From NCBI GenBank assembly GCA_002306975.1, contig DBTI01000174.1, forward strand, positions 1 through 32,305: a DNA stretch of 32,305 nt, in the 5' to 3' direction. Below, piece after piece: positions 24,792 to 32,283 of the stretch. Position 1 is the first letter of the stretch, and every line of letters begins with the position of its first letter. Source of the stretch: Ruminococcaceae bacterium UBA1320. GTDB taxonomy: Bacteria; Bacillota; Clostridia; Oscillospirales; Ethanoligenentaceae. A program made the position numbers and the translations under genes. The notes below the pieces were generated by a model that ran no database searches, was not told the DNA's origin, and saw only the letters and a list, made by a program, of their open reading frames with translations.

Positions 24792-25100
24792 ATGCGGAAA
24801 CATATCCGCGTGGCTAACACTGACTTCGATTATACCAAAAGCGAAATCAAATCAATGCTACTCGTACGAGTTTTAGCACAGAAAGGCGGTGAAATTGAGT
24901 TAGGCAACGCCTTGAAAACGGCGACGCCTGCTTACCAGTTAAAACTGTCTCCAGCTTTTCACGGTATCAATCCATATCCTTTAAGTAACCTCACCTACCG
25001 AGGAAGCGTATTTGGTTTTAGTAAAAAAATGTCGAAACCGTTTACCAACAATATCATAGTTTATATGCCGCACTGTGTCAACAGTGAATTACTAAAATGA
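24792..25100 (+). CDS. Doubtful small ORF, 102 residues
   Basis: I do not recognise this product. The ATG at 24792 has GAGGAGAAGG just upstream, the main argument for translation. The composition is mixed, with a basic start (MRKHIRVANTDFDY) and no membrane helix or known motif. It lies in an otherwise empty 607-base gap between two divergently oriented genes on the minus strand. An upstream segment (CCTTCACC, near 24762) could pair with the ribosome binding site GGAGAAGG. It may be a remnant or chance ORF. The rest of the gap holds a short hairpin TGCCGC-AATC-GCGGCA near 24703-24719 and nothing else I can name. Confidence 0.3.
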   Translation: MRKHIRVANTDFDYTKSEIKSMLLVRVLAQKGGEIELGNALKTATPAYQLKLSPAFHGINPYPLSNLTYRGSVFGFSKKMSKPFTNNIIVYMPHCVNSELLK

Positions 25101-25130
25101 ACGTAAAATATTTGTGTATTATCGATTTTC

Positions 25131-25793
25131 TCAAAATAACCTGAGTATGGAAAGACCGATAAGCAAAAAACCGGGCATCATCTGTGTGAGCGTATCATAC
25201 TTTGAAGGCAGATTTTTTCGCTTTTGACAGAGCACGCCGCCGCCGAAAAGACCGGTACTTAGAAAAGCGAGCTGGCAAAGACCGACAATGAGGGGGATAT
25301 ACCAAGCGCAAAGACCGGAAAGAGCGCTGCCGATGCCCGCGCCGAGCGAATCGACAGACAGTGCAAAGCCTAAAAGCAGCGCCTCCTTTTTGTCAATGAT
25401 GCCGGAACGGTCGATGTCGCCCGCTGCCGGGTTGTTTTTTAAAATTTCAATTGTTATGCCAAGCGATTTTATTATGAGTTTAAAAACAGTGCGTGGCGCG
25501 TCGTTACTTGATTCGGCGGGCTTTTCTTTTGGTCGGGCGCGTGACTTTATAATCATGGAAATGCCCAGAACTGCGAGTATCGCCGCACCGATAATTTTCC
25601 CCGCAAGCGCAGGAAGAAGCCCCGCGAGAGCGCTGCCGAGCAAAAGAGCCAAAGCGGCGTAAATCACTGAAAACGCGCAGATTATCAGTTTTGAAAGCCA
25701 CGGAATCTTTGTCCCGGATAGTCCGTAGGAAAAACCGGCAAAAAGCGCGTCAACGCTCAGGGTAACCGATAAAAGAACAATGCTGAGAATCAC
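25131..25793 (-). CDS. ytaF: Sporulation membrane protein YtaF-like (MntP/DUF204 relative)
   Basis: Six-helix membrane protein of 220 residues. Two homologous halves each carry an Asp in a helix: LSVTLSVDALFAGFSYGLSG (about 8-27) and LLGFALSVDSLGAGIGSALSG. Between them is a cytosolic segment with KSLGITIEILKNNPAAGDID then RSGIIDKKEA, a hallmark of YtaF and absent from the Mn2+ exporter MntP. YtaF is known as a sporulation-associated membrane protein of uncertain function. The start is a GTG with GGAG nine to ten bases upstream. It is monocistronic and divergent from the P-type ATPase gene. Its presence supports a spore-forming host. Confidence 0.87.
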   Translation of the reverse strand: MILSIVLLSVTLSVDALFAGFSYGLSGTKIPWLSKLIICAFSVIYAALALLLGSALAGLLPALAGKIIGAAILAVLGISMIIKSRARPKEKPAESSNDAPRTVFKLIIKSLGITIEILKNNPAAGDIDRSGIIDKKEALLLGFALSVDSLGAGIGSALSGLCAWYIPLIVGLCQLAFLSTGLFGGGVLCQKRKNLPSKYDTLTQMMPGFLLIGLSILRLF

Positions 25794-25971
25794 TGAAAAT
25801 CAGCTCCATAAATGCATTTGCGGTTCGCCGCAACGCGCCGCTATACAGTATATGAAAAAATACAGCCTCAAGTGCCTCTGGTGATAATAAACAGACTGTC
25901 CGAATAGATATATTACAGGCTAGTAATTTTCAAATAAAAAAAGGCTGCAAGAAGCGGAAAGGGAGTAAACA

Positions 25972-28584
25972 ATGGCGTTATCGGGAAATCACTCCGCCAA
26001 AGTCGCGGGGCGCGGATTGAGCAGTCGCGAGGTGGAAAAGCTTTTAAAAAAGCATGGACAGAATGTGTTTGAAAAGGGCAAAAAAATCAGCCCGGTGGGA
26101 ATTTTTGCGTCTCAGTTTAAAGACATTCTCACAATCATCCTTGTGGTATCAACACTTTTGTCTTTGCTCATGGGAGAAATGACCGAAGCAATAGCGATAA
26201 TATTAATTATTCTTCTCAACGCCATAATGGGATTTATTCAGGAATACCGAACGGAGAAAACGCTTGACGCGTTAAAAAATATGGCCGCGCCCATGGCTCA
26301 TGTAATACGCGATGGAAGCCCCGCGGAAGTGCGCGCGTCGGATATTGTCCCCGGGGACGTTGTGCTGCTTGAGGCGGGCGACCGTGTGCCGTCAGACGCG
26401 ATGATAATCGATTCGGCTGACATGCAGGCGGATGAATCGCTTTTGACCGGGGAATCGCTGCCGGTCGAAAAGACAGCCGGCTTTACCGGTGACGCGGGCC
26501 GTGTTTTTATGGGCACGATGATAACGCGCGGGCGCGGCAAGGCGGTCACTGAATCCACCGGCATGAGTACCGAAATGGGCAAAATCGCGGGTATTCTTTC
26601 TTCGATTGAAGACAGCGAAACCCCGCTGCAAAAGCGGCTGGCGGAGCTTGGCAAGTTTATAGCGATAGGCTGCCTTGCCGTCTGTGCGGTTGTTACCGTC
26701 ACGGGCATTTTGCGCGGCGAACCTGTTATGAACATGATTATAACAGGCATATCCCTTGCCGTCGCGGCGGTGCCGGAAGGGCTGCCCGCGATTGTTACGA
26801 TTGCGCTTGCGCTCGGCGTTGGACGCATGTTGAAGCGCAACGCGCTAATCCGCAGACTCCCGGCCGTTGAAACGCTCGGCTGCGCCACTGTCATCTGCTC
26901 TGACAAAACGGGAACACTCACCGAGAACCGTATGACTGTGCGGCGGATCGTTACCCCTTCACACACGGTCGAGGTTGAAGCAGGCAAAAACGGTGCTGAT
27001 TTTATAAGTGACGGCAAAAAAATAACCCCAACTTCCACACCGGAGCTGAAGCTGACGCTCGAAACAGGAGTAATCTGCAATAACGCCCGGTTTATCGCGG
27101 GGCACGAGGAGCGCATTGACGGAGACCCCACAGAGGGCGCGCTGCTTATGTCGGCGCGCCGCGCGGGAATAAATATTAATTCACTGAACCTCAAAGCGCG
27201 GAGAATTGCGGAGCTGCCGTTTGACAGCGACCGCAAATGCATGTCGGTAATCGTGCAGGACGGCGGCACGCGGCGGCTTTATGTCAAGGGCGCACCGGAT
27301 ATAATTATGGACAAATGCACAAGGGCATCTGTTCGCGGCGGAGAAGTGCTCTTCAGCTCCGATTTGAAGCACACCATGACAGCGGCGAACGACGCGATGG
27401 CAGACAGCGCCTTGCGAGTACTCGCGTTTGCTTATAAGGATTTGCCGTCCGGCAGCGAGAATGCCACACCGGCGCTTGAAAAAAATCTTATTTTTTTGGG
27501 GCTTGAGGGCATGATGGATCCACCCCGCCGCGAGGTTTACGGCGCTGTACGCAAATGTGTCCGCGCCGGCATCAAGACCGTTATGATAACCGGAGACCAC
27601 AAGAAAACCGCCGCCGCCGTCGCGCGCGAGCTTGGCATTCTTCGCGGCAACGCAATGGTGGTTACAGGCTCGGAGCTTGACACGATGAGCGACGAGCAGT
27701 TAAAAAGAATAGCGCCAAAAACCGCCGTATTCGCGCGCGTTTCGCCGGCGCACAAGCTGCGTATAGTCAAGGCTTTTAAGAAAAATGGGAATGTAGTCGC
27801 CATGACCGGCGACGGCGTTAACGACGCCCCCGCGGTGAAAGAAGCGGATATCGGCGTAAGCATGGGGCTGACCGGAACGGACGTAACGAAAGAAGCGTCT
27901 GCGGTAATCCTGCTTGACGACAATTTTGCCTCAATGGTCTCCGCCGTTGAAGAAGGGCGCGTAATCTACGGCAACATCCGAAAATTTATCAGATATCTGC
28001 TTTCCTGCAACATCGGAGAAGTGCTGACAATGTTTGTCGGCATGCTGATGGGGCTGCCTGTTGTTTTAACGCCGATCCAGATCCTTTGGGTAAACCTTGT
28101 CACCGACGGGTTCCCCGCCATTGCTCTCGGGCTTGAACCGCCTGACGACGATGTGATGGAGCGTGGGCCGCGCGGCGCAAAGGAAAGCGTTTTTTCAAAC
28201 GGACTTGCCGGGATGATGATTTTTCGCGGCTGCGTAATAGGTCTTTGCACACTCGGCGCTTTTGTGACAGCTTTTAAATACGGCGGGCTTTCAGCCGCGC
28301 GCACCAGTGCCTTTTTAACGCTCGTGACCGTGCAGCTTATACATGTTTTTGAATGTAAATCCGAAACGAAAAATATCTTCCATATAAAGTTCTTTAATAA
28401 TCCCATGCTGGTGTTCGCGGTGCTTGTTTCCGCCGCCTTGATACTTGCCGCTGTTTATATTCCTTTTATGCGGCAGATTTTCGGGACCGTCGCGCTTGAC
28501 GCGGGGCAGCTTTTATGGGTCGGTGCTTATTCGATGATAGGGCCGATTGTTTCAGCGATTATTTTTAGAGGGAAGAAGAAATAG
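25972..28584 (+). CDS. Cation-translocating P-type ATPase, Ca2+ type (P2)
   Basis: Pump of 870 residues with ten predicted helices. It has a short N-terminal cation-ATPase domain, TGES (159-162) in the actuator, PEGL in helix 4 (268-271), phosphorylated Asp311 in CSDKTGTLTEN, KGAPD in the nucleotide domain, TGDH and MTGDGVNDAPA in the hinge. The helix 6 motif WVNLVTDGFPA carries the Asn and Asp that bind Ca2+ in SERCA-type pumps, so Ca2+ export is most likely. Mn2+ or other ions are possible. A 170-base gap separates it from ytaF, and AAAGGGAG precedes the ATG. It is monocistronic with a terminator at 28610-28640. Confidence 0.93.
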   Translation: MALSGNHSAKVAGRGLSSREVEKLLKKHGQNVFEKGKKISPVGIFASQFKDILTIILVVSTLLSLLMGEMTEAIAIILIILLNAIMGFIQEYRTEKTLDALKNMAAPMAHVIRDGSPAEVRASDIVPGDVVLLEAGDRVPSDAMIIDSADMQADESLLTGESLPVEKTAGFTGDAGRVFMGTMITRGRGKAVTESTGMSTEMGKIAGILSSIEDSETPLQKRLAELGKFIAIGCLAVCAVVTVTGILRGEPVMNMIITGISLAVAAVPEGLPAIVTIALALGVGRMLKRNALIRRLPAVETLGCATVICSDKTGTLTENRMTVRRIVTPSHTVEVEAGKNGADFISDGKKITPTSTPELKLTLETGVICNNARFIAGHEERIDGDPTEGALLMSARRAGININSLNLKARRIAELPFDSDRKCMSVIVQDGGTRRLYVKGAPDIIMDKCTRASVRGGEVLFSSDLKHTMTAANDAMADSALRVLAFAYKDLPSGSENATPALEKNLIFLGLEGMMDPPRREVYGAVRKCVRAGIKTVMITGDHKKTAAAVARELGILRGNAMVVTGSELDTMSDEQLKRIAPKTAVFARVSPAHKLRIVKAFKKNGNVVAMTGDGVNDAPAVKEADIGVSMGLTGTDVTKEASAVILLDDNFASMVSAVEEGRVIYGNIRKFIRYLLSCNIGEVLTMFVGMLMGLPVVLTPIQILWVNLVTDGFPAIALGLEPPDDDVMERGPRGAKESVFSNGLAGMMIFRGCVIGLCTLGAFVTAFKYGGLSAARTSAFLTLVTVQLIHVFECKSETKNIFHIKFFNNPMLVFAVLVSAALILAAVYIPFMRQIFGTVALDAGQLLWVGAYSMIGPIVSAIIFRGKKK

Positions 28585-28609
28585 ATAGGCTTCTCGTTGT
28601 GTTATATTG

Positions 28610-28640
28610 GGGCGACCTGTGGCCGCCCGTTATTTTTTTT
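28610..28640 (+). terminator. Terminator of the P-type ATPase gene
   Basis: GGGCG (28610-28614) pairs with CGCCC (28624-28628), with CC/GG inside and one mismatch, followed by GTTATTTTTTTT. Confidence 0.8.
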
Positions 28641-28692
28641 GCAAAACAGTAAAACAAAAGATAAAAAGTATATAAAAAATCTCTGTCTCCAC

Positions 28693-28721
28693 TTGACAGA
28701 AATCGATCTTTCCGGTATAAT
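28693..28721 (+). promoter_or_regulatory. Consensus promoter of tRNA-Gly
   Basis: TTGACA (28693-28698), 17 bp, TATAAT (28716-28721), both perfect, ending 23 bases before the mature tRNA 5' end. Confidence 0.92.
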
Positions 28722-28744
28722 AAATTTCGCTTCAAATAATAAAT

Positions 28745-28820
28745 GCGGATGTAGCTCATCTGGTAGAGCGCCACCTTGCCAAGGTGGAGGTAGCGAGTCC
28801 GAGCCTCGTCATCCGCTCCA
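28745..28820 (+). tRNA. tRNA-Gly (anticodon GCC), CCA encoded
   Basis: The acceptor stem GCGGATG (28745-28751) pairs with CATCCGC (28810-28816). The discriminator is T28817 and CCA occupies 28818-28820. The anticodon stem CCACC/GGTGG encloses TTGCCAA with anticodon GCC at 28778-28780. The D arm GCTC/GAGC is intact. The T loop reads TCCGAGC, so position 55 is C instead of the usual T (pseudouridine 55). It has a perfect promoter and a terminator and stands alone. Confidence 0.95.
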
Positions 28821-28821
28821 T

Positions 28822-28850
28822 CTATTGCACTGGACGCAAATTACGCGCTT
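28822..28850 (+). repeat. Divergent dispersed repeat copy after the tRNA
   Basis: TTGCACTGGACGCAAATTACGCG begins five bases after the tRNA CCA (key blocks TTGCACTGGA at 28825-28834 and CGCAAATTACGCG). It matches the loop and right stem of the copies at 4563 and 11135, but its left stem half is degraded. Confidence 0.5.
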
Positions 28851-28879
28851 CACATCTGTGGGGTGCGTTCTTGTTTTTT
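28843..28879 (+). terminator. Terminator of tRNA-Gly
   Basis: ACGCGCTTCAC (28843-28853) pairs over 11 bases, using three wobbles, with GTGGGGTGCGT (28858-28868), with loop ATCT, followed by TCTTGTTTTTT. The left stem overlaps the divergent repeat copy. Confidence 0.75.
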
Positions 28880-28924
28880 GGCTCTTTATCAATGTTGTGG
28901 CGACACCCAAAAATGAATAATGAT

Positions 28925-28960
28925 AAAATGGCGGTTGTGTTAAGCAGTCGCCATTTTTTT
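28925..28960 (+). other. Hairpin with T-run, terminator or IS200-type left end
   Basis: AAAATGGCG (28925-28933) pairs with CGCCATTTT (28949-28957), then a T-run. No gene ends just before it. It lies immediately upstream of the transposase fragment, where IS200-type elements carry an end hairpin. Confidence 0.5.
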
Positions 28961-28969
28961 ATTATTCTA

Positions 28970-29083
28970 AAGTGTGAAAACCACCAGCTATGCCGGTGCG
29001 AATATCCTATTGTGTTTGCACCGAAGTGCAGGAGACAAGAAATTGTGGAAATACCGCAGCAGCCGCACCAATTAAATAGGTAA
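28970..29083 (+). pseudogene. Remnant of an IS200/IS605-family TnpA transposase (N-terminal piece)
   Basis: The translated stretch HQLCRCEYPIVFAPKCRRQE resembles the start of IS200 TnpA, where the family reads roughly H-(x)n-YHIVFAPKYRRK. The first His of the usual YHIVF is changed to Pro. After RRQEI the frame ends within about 12 residues. A neighbouring frame gives KLWKYRSS, suggestive of a frameshift. The catalytic HUH and Tyr segments are missing, so it cannot be active. The identification rests on about 20 residues and needs a database comparison. It explains the otherwise empty stretch between the tRNA and mutY. Confidence 0.45.
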
Positions 29084-29140
29084 AAATCCCGTTTTGATAT
29101 ACAATGCGGCAGCCCTCATGATATAATTAATATTACTAAT

Positions 29141-30265
29141 TTGATCAAATACCGTTTATGGTTATCAACTACGGCAATTCTAATTAAAATAGGGGGAGAG
29201 GGTGCACCAACGGCAAATTTAGATAAAACCGAGCCGGAGATTCCTCGGGAATTACCGAATATTCTTTTGGAGTGGTATGACGGGAATGCCCGTCCGCTTC
29301 CCTGGAGGAATGATTGTGTTCCTTATCATATATGGCTTTCCGAAATTATGCTGCAACAAACCAGAGTGGAAACTGTTAAGACTTATTATATGCGTTTCCT
29401 TGAGGAAATCCCCACCATCGAGGCGCTTGCAAACATTGATGAGGAAAAATTATTAAAGCTTTGGGAAGGGCTTGGCTATTATAGCCGTGCCCGCAATCTG
29501 CAAAAAACCGCCAAGTTGATCCTGTCCGAATATGGCGGTCATTTTCCGTGCACATACGAGCAACTTTTAAAATTACCGGGTGTTGGTGCCTATACAGCAG
29601 GAGCGATTGCCTCCATTTGCTTTGGACAGCCGACTCCCGCCGTAGACGGAAATGTCTTGCGGGTGATTTCAAGGATTGCAGGGATTTATGAAAATGTAGA
29701 CATACCGGCAGTGAAGAAGTCCATCACGGCTTCTCTTGCAAAAATCTATCCAACGGATCGAAGCGGCGATTTTACACAGAGTTTGATGGAGCTTGGAGCA
29801 ACGATTTGTCTCCCGCGAGGAACACCAAAATGCCATATCTGCCCATCGGTAAAGTTTTGCAAGGCTATCCAAGACAACTCCGTTCTGGATTTACCCATAA
29901 AACAAATTCAAAAAGCGAAAAAGATACAAGTAATTACGCTGTTTGTGTTTTCATGTAAAGAAAACATTGCCATTCACCACAGAAAAAAAGAAGGGCTTTT
30001 AGCCGGACTGTGGGAGTTCCCCAATGTACACGAAAAATTAGATGAGCAGCAGGCAATCGGACTCGCCGCAAAATGGAAGACCAAGCCTGTCTCACTTACA
30101 AAATCCTCACAGCGCGTGCATGTTTTTACACATATAAAATGGTATATGACCTGTTATTACATTGATTGTTCCGCACAGCCGACGTGTTTCACTTGGGCAG
30201 ATCATGCTTCTCTTTTAAAAACATATCCACTTCCGACTGCATTCAAAATGTTTCTGGAAAAATAA
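29141..30265 (+). CDS. mutY: A/G-specific adenine glycosylase
   Basis: Base excision repair enzyme that removes adenine mispaired with 8-oxoguanine. The HhH-GPD domain has the catalytic Glu68 (SEIMLQQTRVETV), the hairpin LPGVGAYTAGAIA and Asp169 in AVDGNVLRV. The [4Fe-4S] cysteines are Cys223, 231, 234 and 240 (CX7CX2CX5C), one residue longer than the CX6C of E. coli. The C-terminal NUDIX-like domain that reads 8-oxoG includes KEGLLAGLWEFPN. The start is unclear: the open frame begins at a TTG without a ribosome binding site, while AGGGGGAGAGGG near 29191 precedes a GTG in the wrong frame. Homologues begin about 20 residues before ILLEWYD, near residue 22 here. Confidence 0.92.
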   Translation: MIKYRLWLSTTAILIKIGGEGAPTANLDKTEPEIPRELPNILLEWYDGNARPLPWRNDCVPYHIWLSEIMLQQTRVETVKTYYMRFLEEIPTIEALANIDEEKLLKLWEGLGYYSRARNLQKTAKLILSEYGGHFPCTYEQLLKLPGVGAYTAGAIASICFGQPTPAVDGNVLRVISRIAGIYENVDIPAVKKSITASLAKIYPTDRSGDFTQSLMELGATICLPRGTPKCHICPSVKFCKAIQDNSVLDLPIKQIQKAKKIQVITLFVFSCKENIAIHHRKKEGLLAGLWEFPNVHEKLDEQQAIGLAAKWKTKPVSLTKSSQRVHVFTHIKWYMTCYYIDCSAQPTCFTWADHASLLKTYPLPTAFKMFLEK

Positions 30266-30473
30266 ACAAGCTTATTTAAAATACGGTCATGGGCATATTT
30301 TATGTATAAGAATCAGGATTTGAACCGGATTGACCTGTCCTGTTACCCGCACCAAGCAAGACTACTTGTGAACCAGCATAATTAGTTTGTTGAATTGCGT
30401 ATCGTATTACAAGTTTTGTTATAAAGATTGTATTGACCTACGTAATTATGACTTTAAAAAGGAGTGCGAGTTT

Positions 30474-30674
30474 ATGTTTTTAGTGTCAGGAATTATTCTT
30501 GGGATAATTGGATTAGTGATGTTGATTAAACCTTCTATAATATGGCTGATCACAGAAAAATGGAAATCAAGAGACGTAACAGAGCCATCCAATTTATATG
30601 TCTGGTCTATTCGTTTTGGTGCAATATGTTTAATCGTTGTTGCTATTCTTTGCTTTTATGCGCTGTCTTTATAA
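30474..30674 (+). CDS. Small two-helix membrane protein, DUF6199-like
   Basis: Protein of 66 residues with helices at about 2-26 and 45-65, joined by a short loop ITEKWKSRDVTEPSNLYVWS. A Trp-Lys-Ser and Pro-Ser pattern in such a loop is what I associate with the DUF6199 family; function unknown. ATG 30474 is ten bases after AAAAAGGAG and is preferred over an upstream ATG at 30387. The gene stands alone, 208 bases after mutY; that gap shows no recognisable gene. It is convergent with the flippase gene. Confidence 0.6.
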   Translation: MFLVSGIILGIIGLVMLIKPSIIWLITEKWKSRDVTEPSNLYVWSIRFGAICLIVVAILCFYALSL

Positions 30675-30770
30675 TTTACTCCAGCTTTGATTCTGAGCTT
30701 CAAGCTGTTATAGCAAAAATGAACCAGAGAACTTTCGCGCTTGTCTGGTGATGCTTTGAAAAGAATCTGT

Positions 30771-30796
30771 TTCGCGAACTGCCTGCCGCAGACGCA
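30771..30796 (-). repeat. Dispersed hairpin repeat copy downstream of the flippase
   Basis: On the minus strand GTC-TGC-GGC followed by AGGCAGTTCGCGAA. The stem is only three pairs, one of them a wobble. A surrounding imperfect inverted repeat joins CGCGCTTGTCTG (30737-30748) with CAGACGCAAGACGCG (30789-30803). Confidence 0.6.
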
Positions 30797-30825
30797 AGAC
30801 GCGAGTAAAAAATGTGGTATGAGTT

Positions 30826-30866
30826 GTAAATGCGCGCGAAAGAAACTTTCGCGCGCATTTACCTTT
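30826..30866. terminator. Perfect 17-bp hairpin between convergent genes
   Basis: Bases 30826-30842 are the exact reverse complement of 30846-30862 (stem GTAAATGCGCGCGAAAG) with an AAA loop; CTTTTTAA follows on the plus strand. The flippase stop codon lies just beyond, so it probably ends transcripts from both sides. Confidence 0.85.
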
Positions 30867-32183
30867 TTAATTCGAAAGGTTATTTCGCGGATTGCTCTCC
30901 GCAGGAGTGGCCGCCGCAGGAGTGTTTACCGCAATCATAGCTACGATTAATATGAAATACGTGAGCACCACACTTGACAGCGCCCCCACTATGCCGAATC
31001 GGCTGACAAGGAAGTATTGGGCAGCCATCGTGAACGGCAGGGCAAAAAGCGTTGATAGCCCTGTATACATGGCTTTTTTGCTTCCTTCAATATTATAGAG
31101 GTATACATAGAGTTGATAAACACTGCAAAGAGCGATTCCCAAGGCTGAAAGTGCGATATAGGCCGGATTCAGCACATATTTTTGGCCGAAAAGCAGAATG
31201 AATACCGTTGTCATTATTCCGGAGCAGAGAATGATTGCAGCGACAATCAGAGGGGTAAATCGTTTCAGTTTCTTTTCAAGGCTGTTCCGGTCGGCTTTTG
31301 CCAAAAAGGGCAAAAAAACGACAAGAAAAATTTCATAGAAAAGCACGGAAAAAACATTCTTCGCAAACCCTTGGTACGCAGTATAAATGCCTACTTCGGT
31401 GGAACTGCAAAAATAATTGACAAAAAATATATCAGAAGAAAAAATTATGCCCGAAAGCAGCATGCTCAAAAAATTGCTGAAGCTAAAGGCGTATATTTTT
31501 TTGACCACAGGCCAACGGATCGCAGAAAATTTACGAAAACCGGTTTTGAATAAGGCAAGCAGGGTAAAAAGACCGTTAAAAACCATTAATCCGTAGACAT
31601 AAGTCTCCAGATTTTTAAGTTGCAGTATAAAAAAGAAAACCAGAATTAGGGCAAGATTCGCCAGGGCCGCCGTCAGTTTAAAGAGGCAGATGGCGTCAAA
31701 CTTTTTCTGCCCGCGCAAAAAAGCCTCCGTGATGGTGGCAAAACTGACAAAGACCGTGAGTGCCACAGCCATCTGCCATTCACCCGAAGGAATATTCAAC
31801 CGGCGTATCACCGGATCATAGGCCAGAAGAAAAATAACCGTAAAAACGAGTATGGAGACAATACTCCCCAGAGCCGATGTAAGGATCAATTTGTCTTTCT
31901 CCTTTTCATCGGCCGAGGGAAGAAATTTATACATGGAGCTGTGAACATTCAGCAGCATGGGCACAAACAACAGACTGGAAATGCTGTTTATAACCCCAGT
32001 GCGTCCAAACTGCGCGGGCGTAAGAATCCTCGCGGCAATGACAACAATAACGGTAGAAATCAAGTATACGATTATTTTGAAAATAAATACCTTATTTATG
32101 CTGCTCAAAAACTCAACGTAGTGGGGCTTGCTCTTTATCTGTCTGTATACGTTACTGATTGATTTTGCAGCCTTGTCAAACAT
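30867..32183 (-). CDS. Polysaccharide (oligosaccharide) flippase, Wzx/MATE-like
   Basis: Membrane protein of 438 residues with about 12 to 14 helices, of the polysaccharide biosynthesis/MOP flippase superfamily, which moves lipid-linked sugar units across the membrane. Family-like features are IVVIAARILTPAQFGRTGVI near the N-terminus, TEAFLRGQKKF in the middle and a YLYNIEGSKK segment late. AGGAG lies eight bases before the ATG. No glycosyltransferases are in the window, so the pathway is unknown. The last 20 residues (NTPAAATPAESNPRNNLSN region) are encoded by a dispersed repeat and look unrelated to the membrane domain. The upstream gap holds a hairpin at 32228-32283. Confidence 0.88.
   Translation of the reverse strand: MFDKAAKSISNVYRQIKSKPHYVEFLSSINKVFIFKIIVYLISTVIVVIAARILTPAQFGRTGVINSISSLLFVPMLLNVHSSMYKFLPSADEKEKDKLILTSALGSIVSILVFTVIFLLAYDPVIRRLNIPSGEWQMAVALTVFVSFATITEAFLRGQKKFDAICLFKLTAALANLALILVFFFILQLKNLETYVYGLMVFNGLFTLLALFKTGFRKFSAIRWPVVKKIYAFSFSNFLSMLLSGIIFSSDIFFVNYFCSSTEVGIYTAYQGFAKNVFSVLFYEIFLVVFLPFLAKADRNSLEKKLKRFTPLIVAAIILCSGIMTTVFILLFGQKYVLNPAYIALSALGIALCSVYQLYVYLYNIEGSKKAMYTGLSTLFALPFTMAAQYFLVSRFGIVGALSSVVLTYFILIVAMIAVNTPAAATPAESNPRNNLSN
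30884..30924 (-). repeat. Dispersed hairpin repeat inside the 3' end of the flippase gene
   Basis: On the minus strand ACTCCTGCGG occurs twice (30924-30915 and 30909-30900). The second is the stem start of CTCC-TGC-GGAG followed by AGCAATCCGCGAA, in the sense direction of the gene. It encodes the Thr/Pro/Ala-rich C-terminal tail. Confidence 0.75.
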
Positions 32184-32227
32184 CAGCGGCTCCTATAGCA
32201 AGTACAAAAAAGAAGCGGAATAGTTTT

Positions 32228-32283
32228 GTTATCACCCCCGCCGAAGCGGACGGCCTCAGGCTGGGGTGATAACTTCCTGATTT
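32228..32283. other. Hairpin upstream of the flippase gene
   Basis: GTTATCACCCC (32228-32238) is the exact reverse complement of 32273-32283. The loop contains a smaller hairpin CCGC-CGAA-GCGG. No clean T-run follows on either strand; it may end a transcript from beyond the window. Confidence 0.5.

Noticed and set aside
26298..27269. Long open frame (323 codons) on the minus strand within the P-type ATPase gene
   Set aside because: It is fully antisense to a clear, motif-complete gene, has no recognisable domain, and its Ser/Pro/Thr-rich composition is typical of an antisense shadow.
30300..30384. tRNA-like T-arm (GGTTCAAATCC on the minus strand) after mutY
   Set aside because: No acceptor stem, CCA or anticodon arm could be built around it; a 27-codon ORF there also lacks support.
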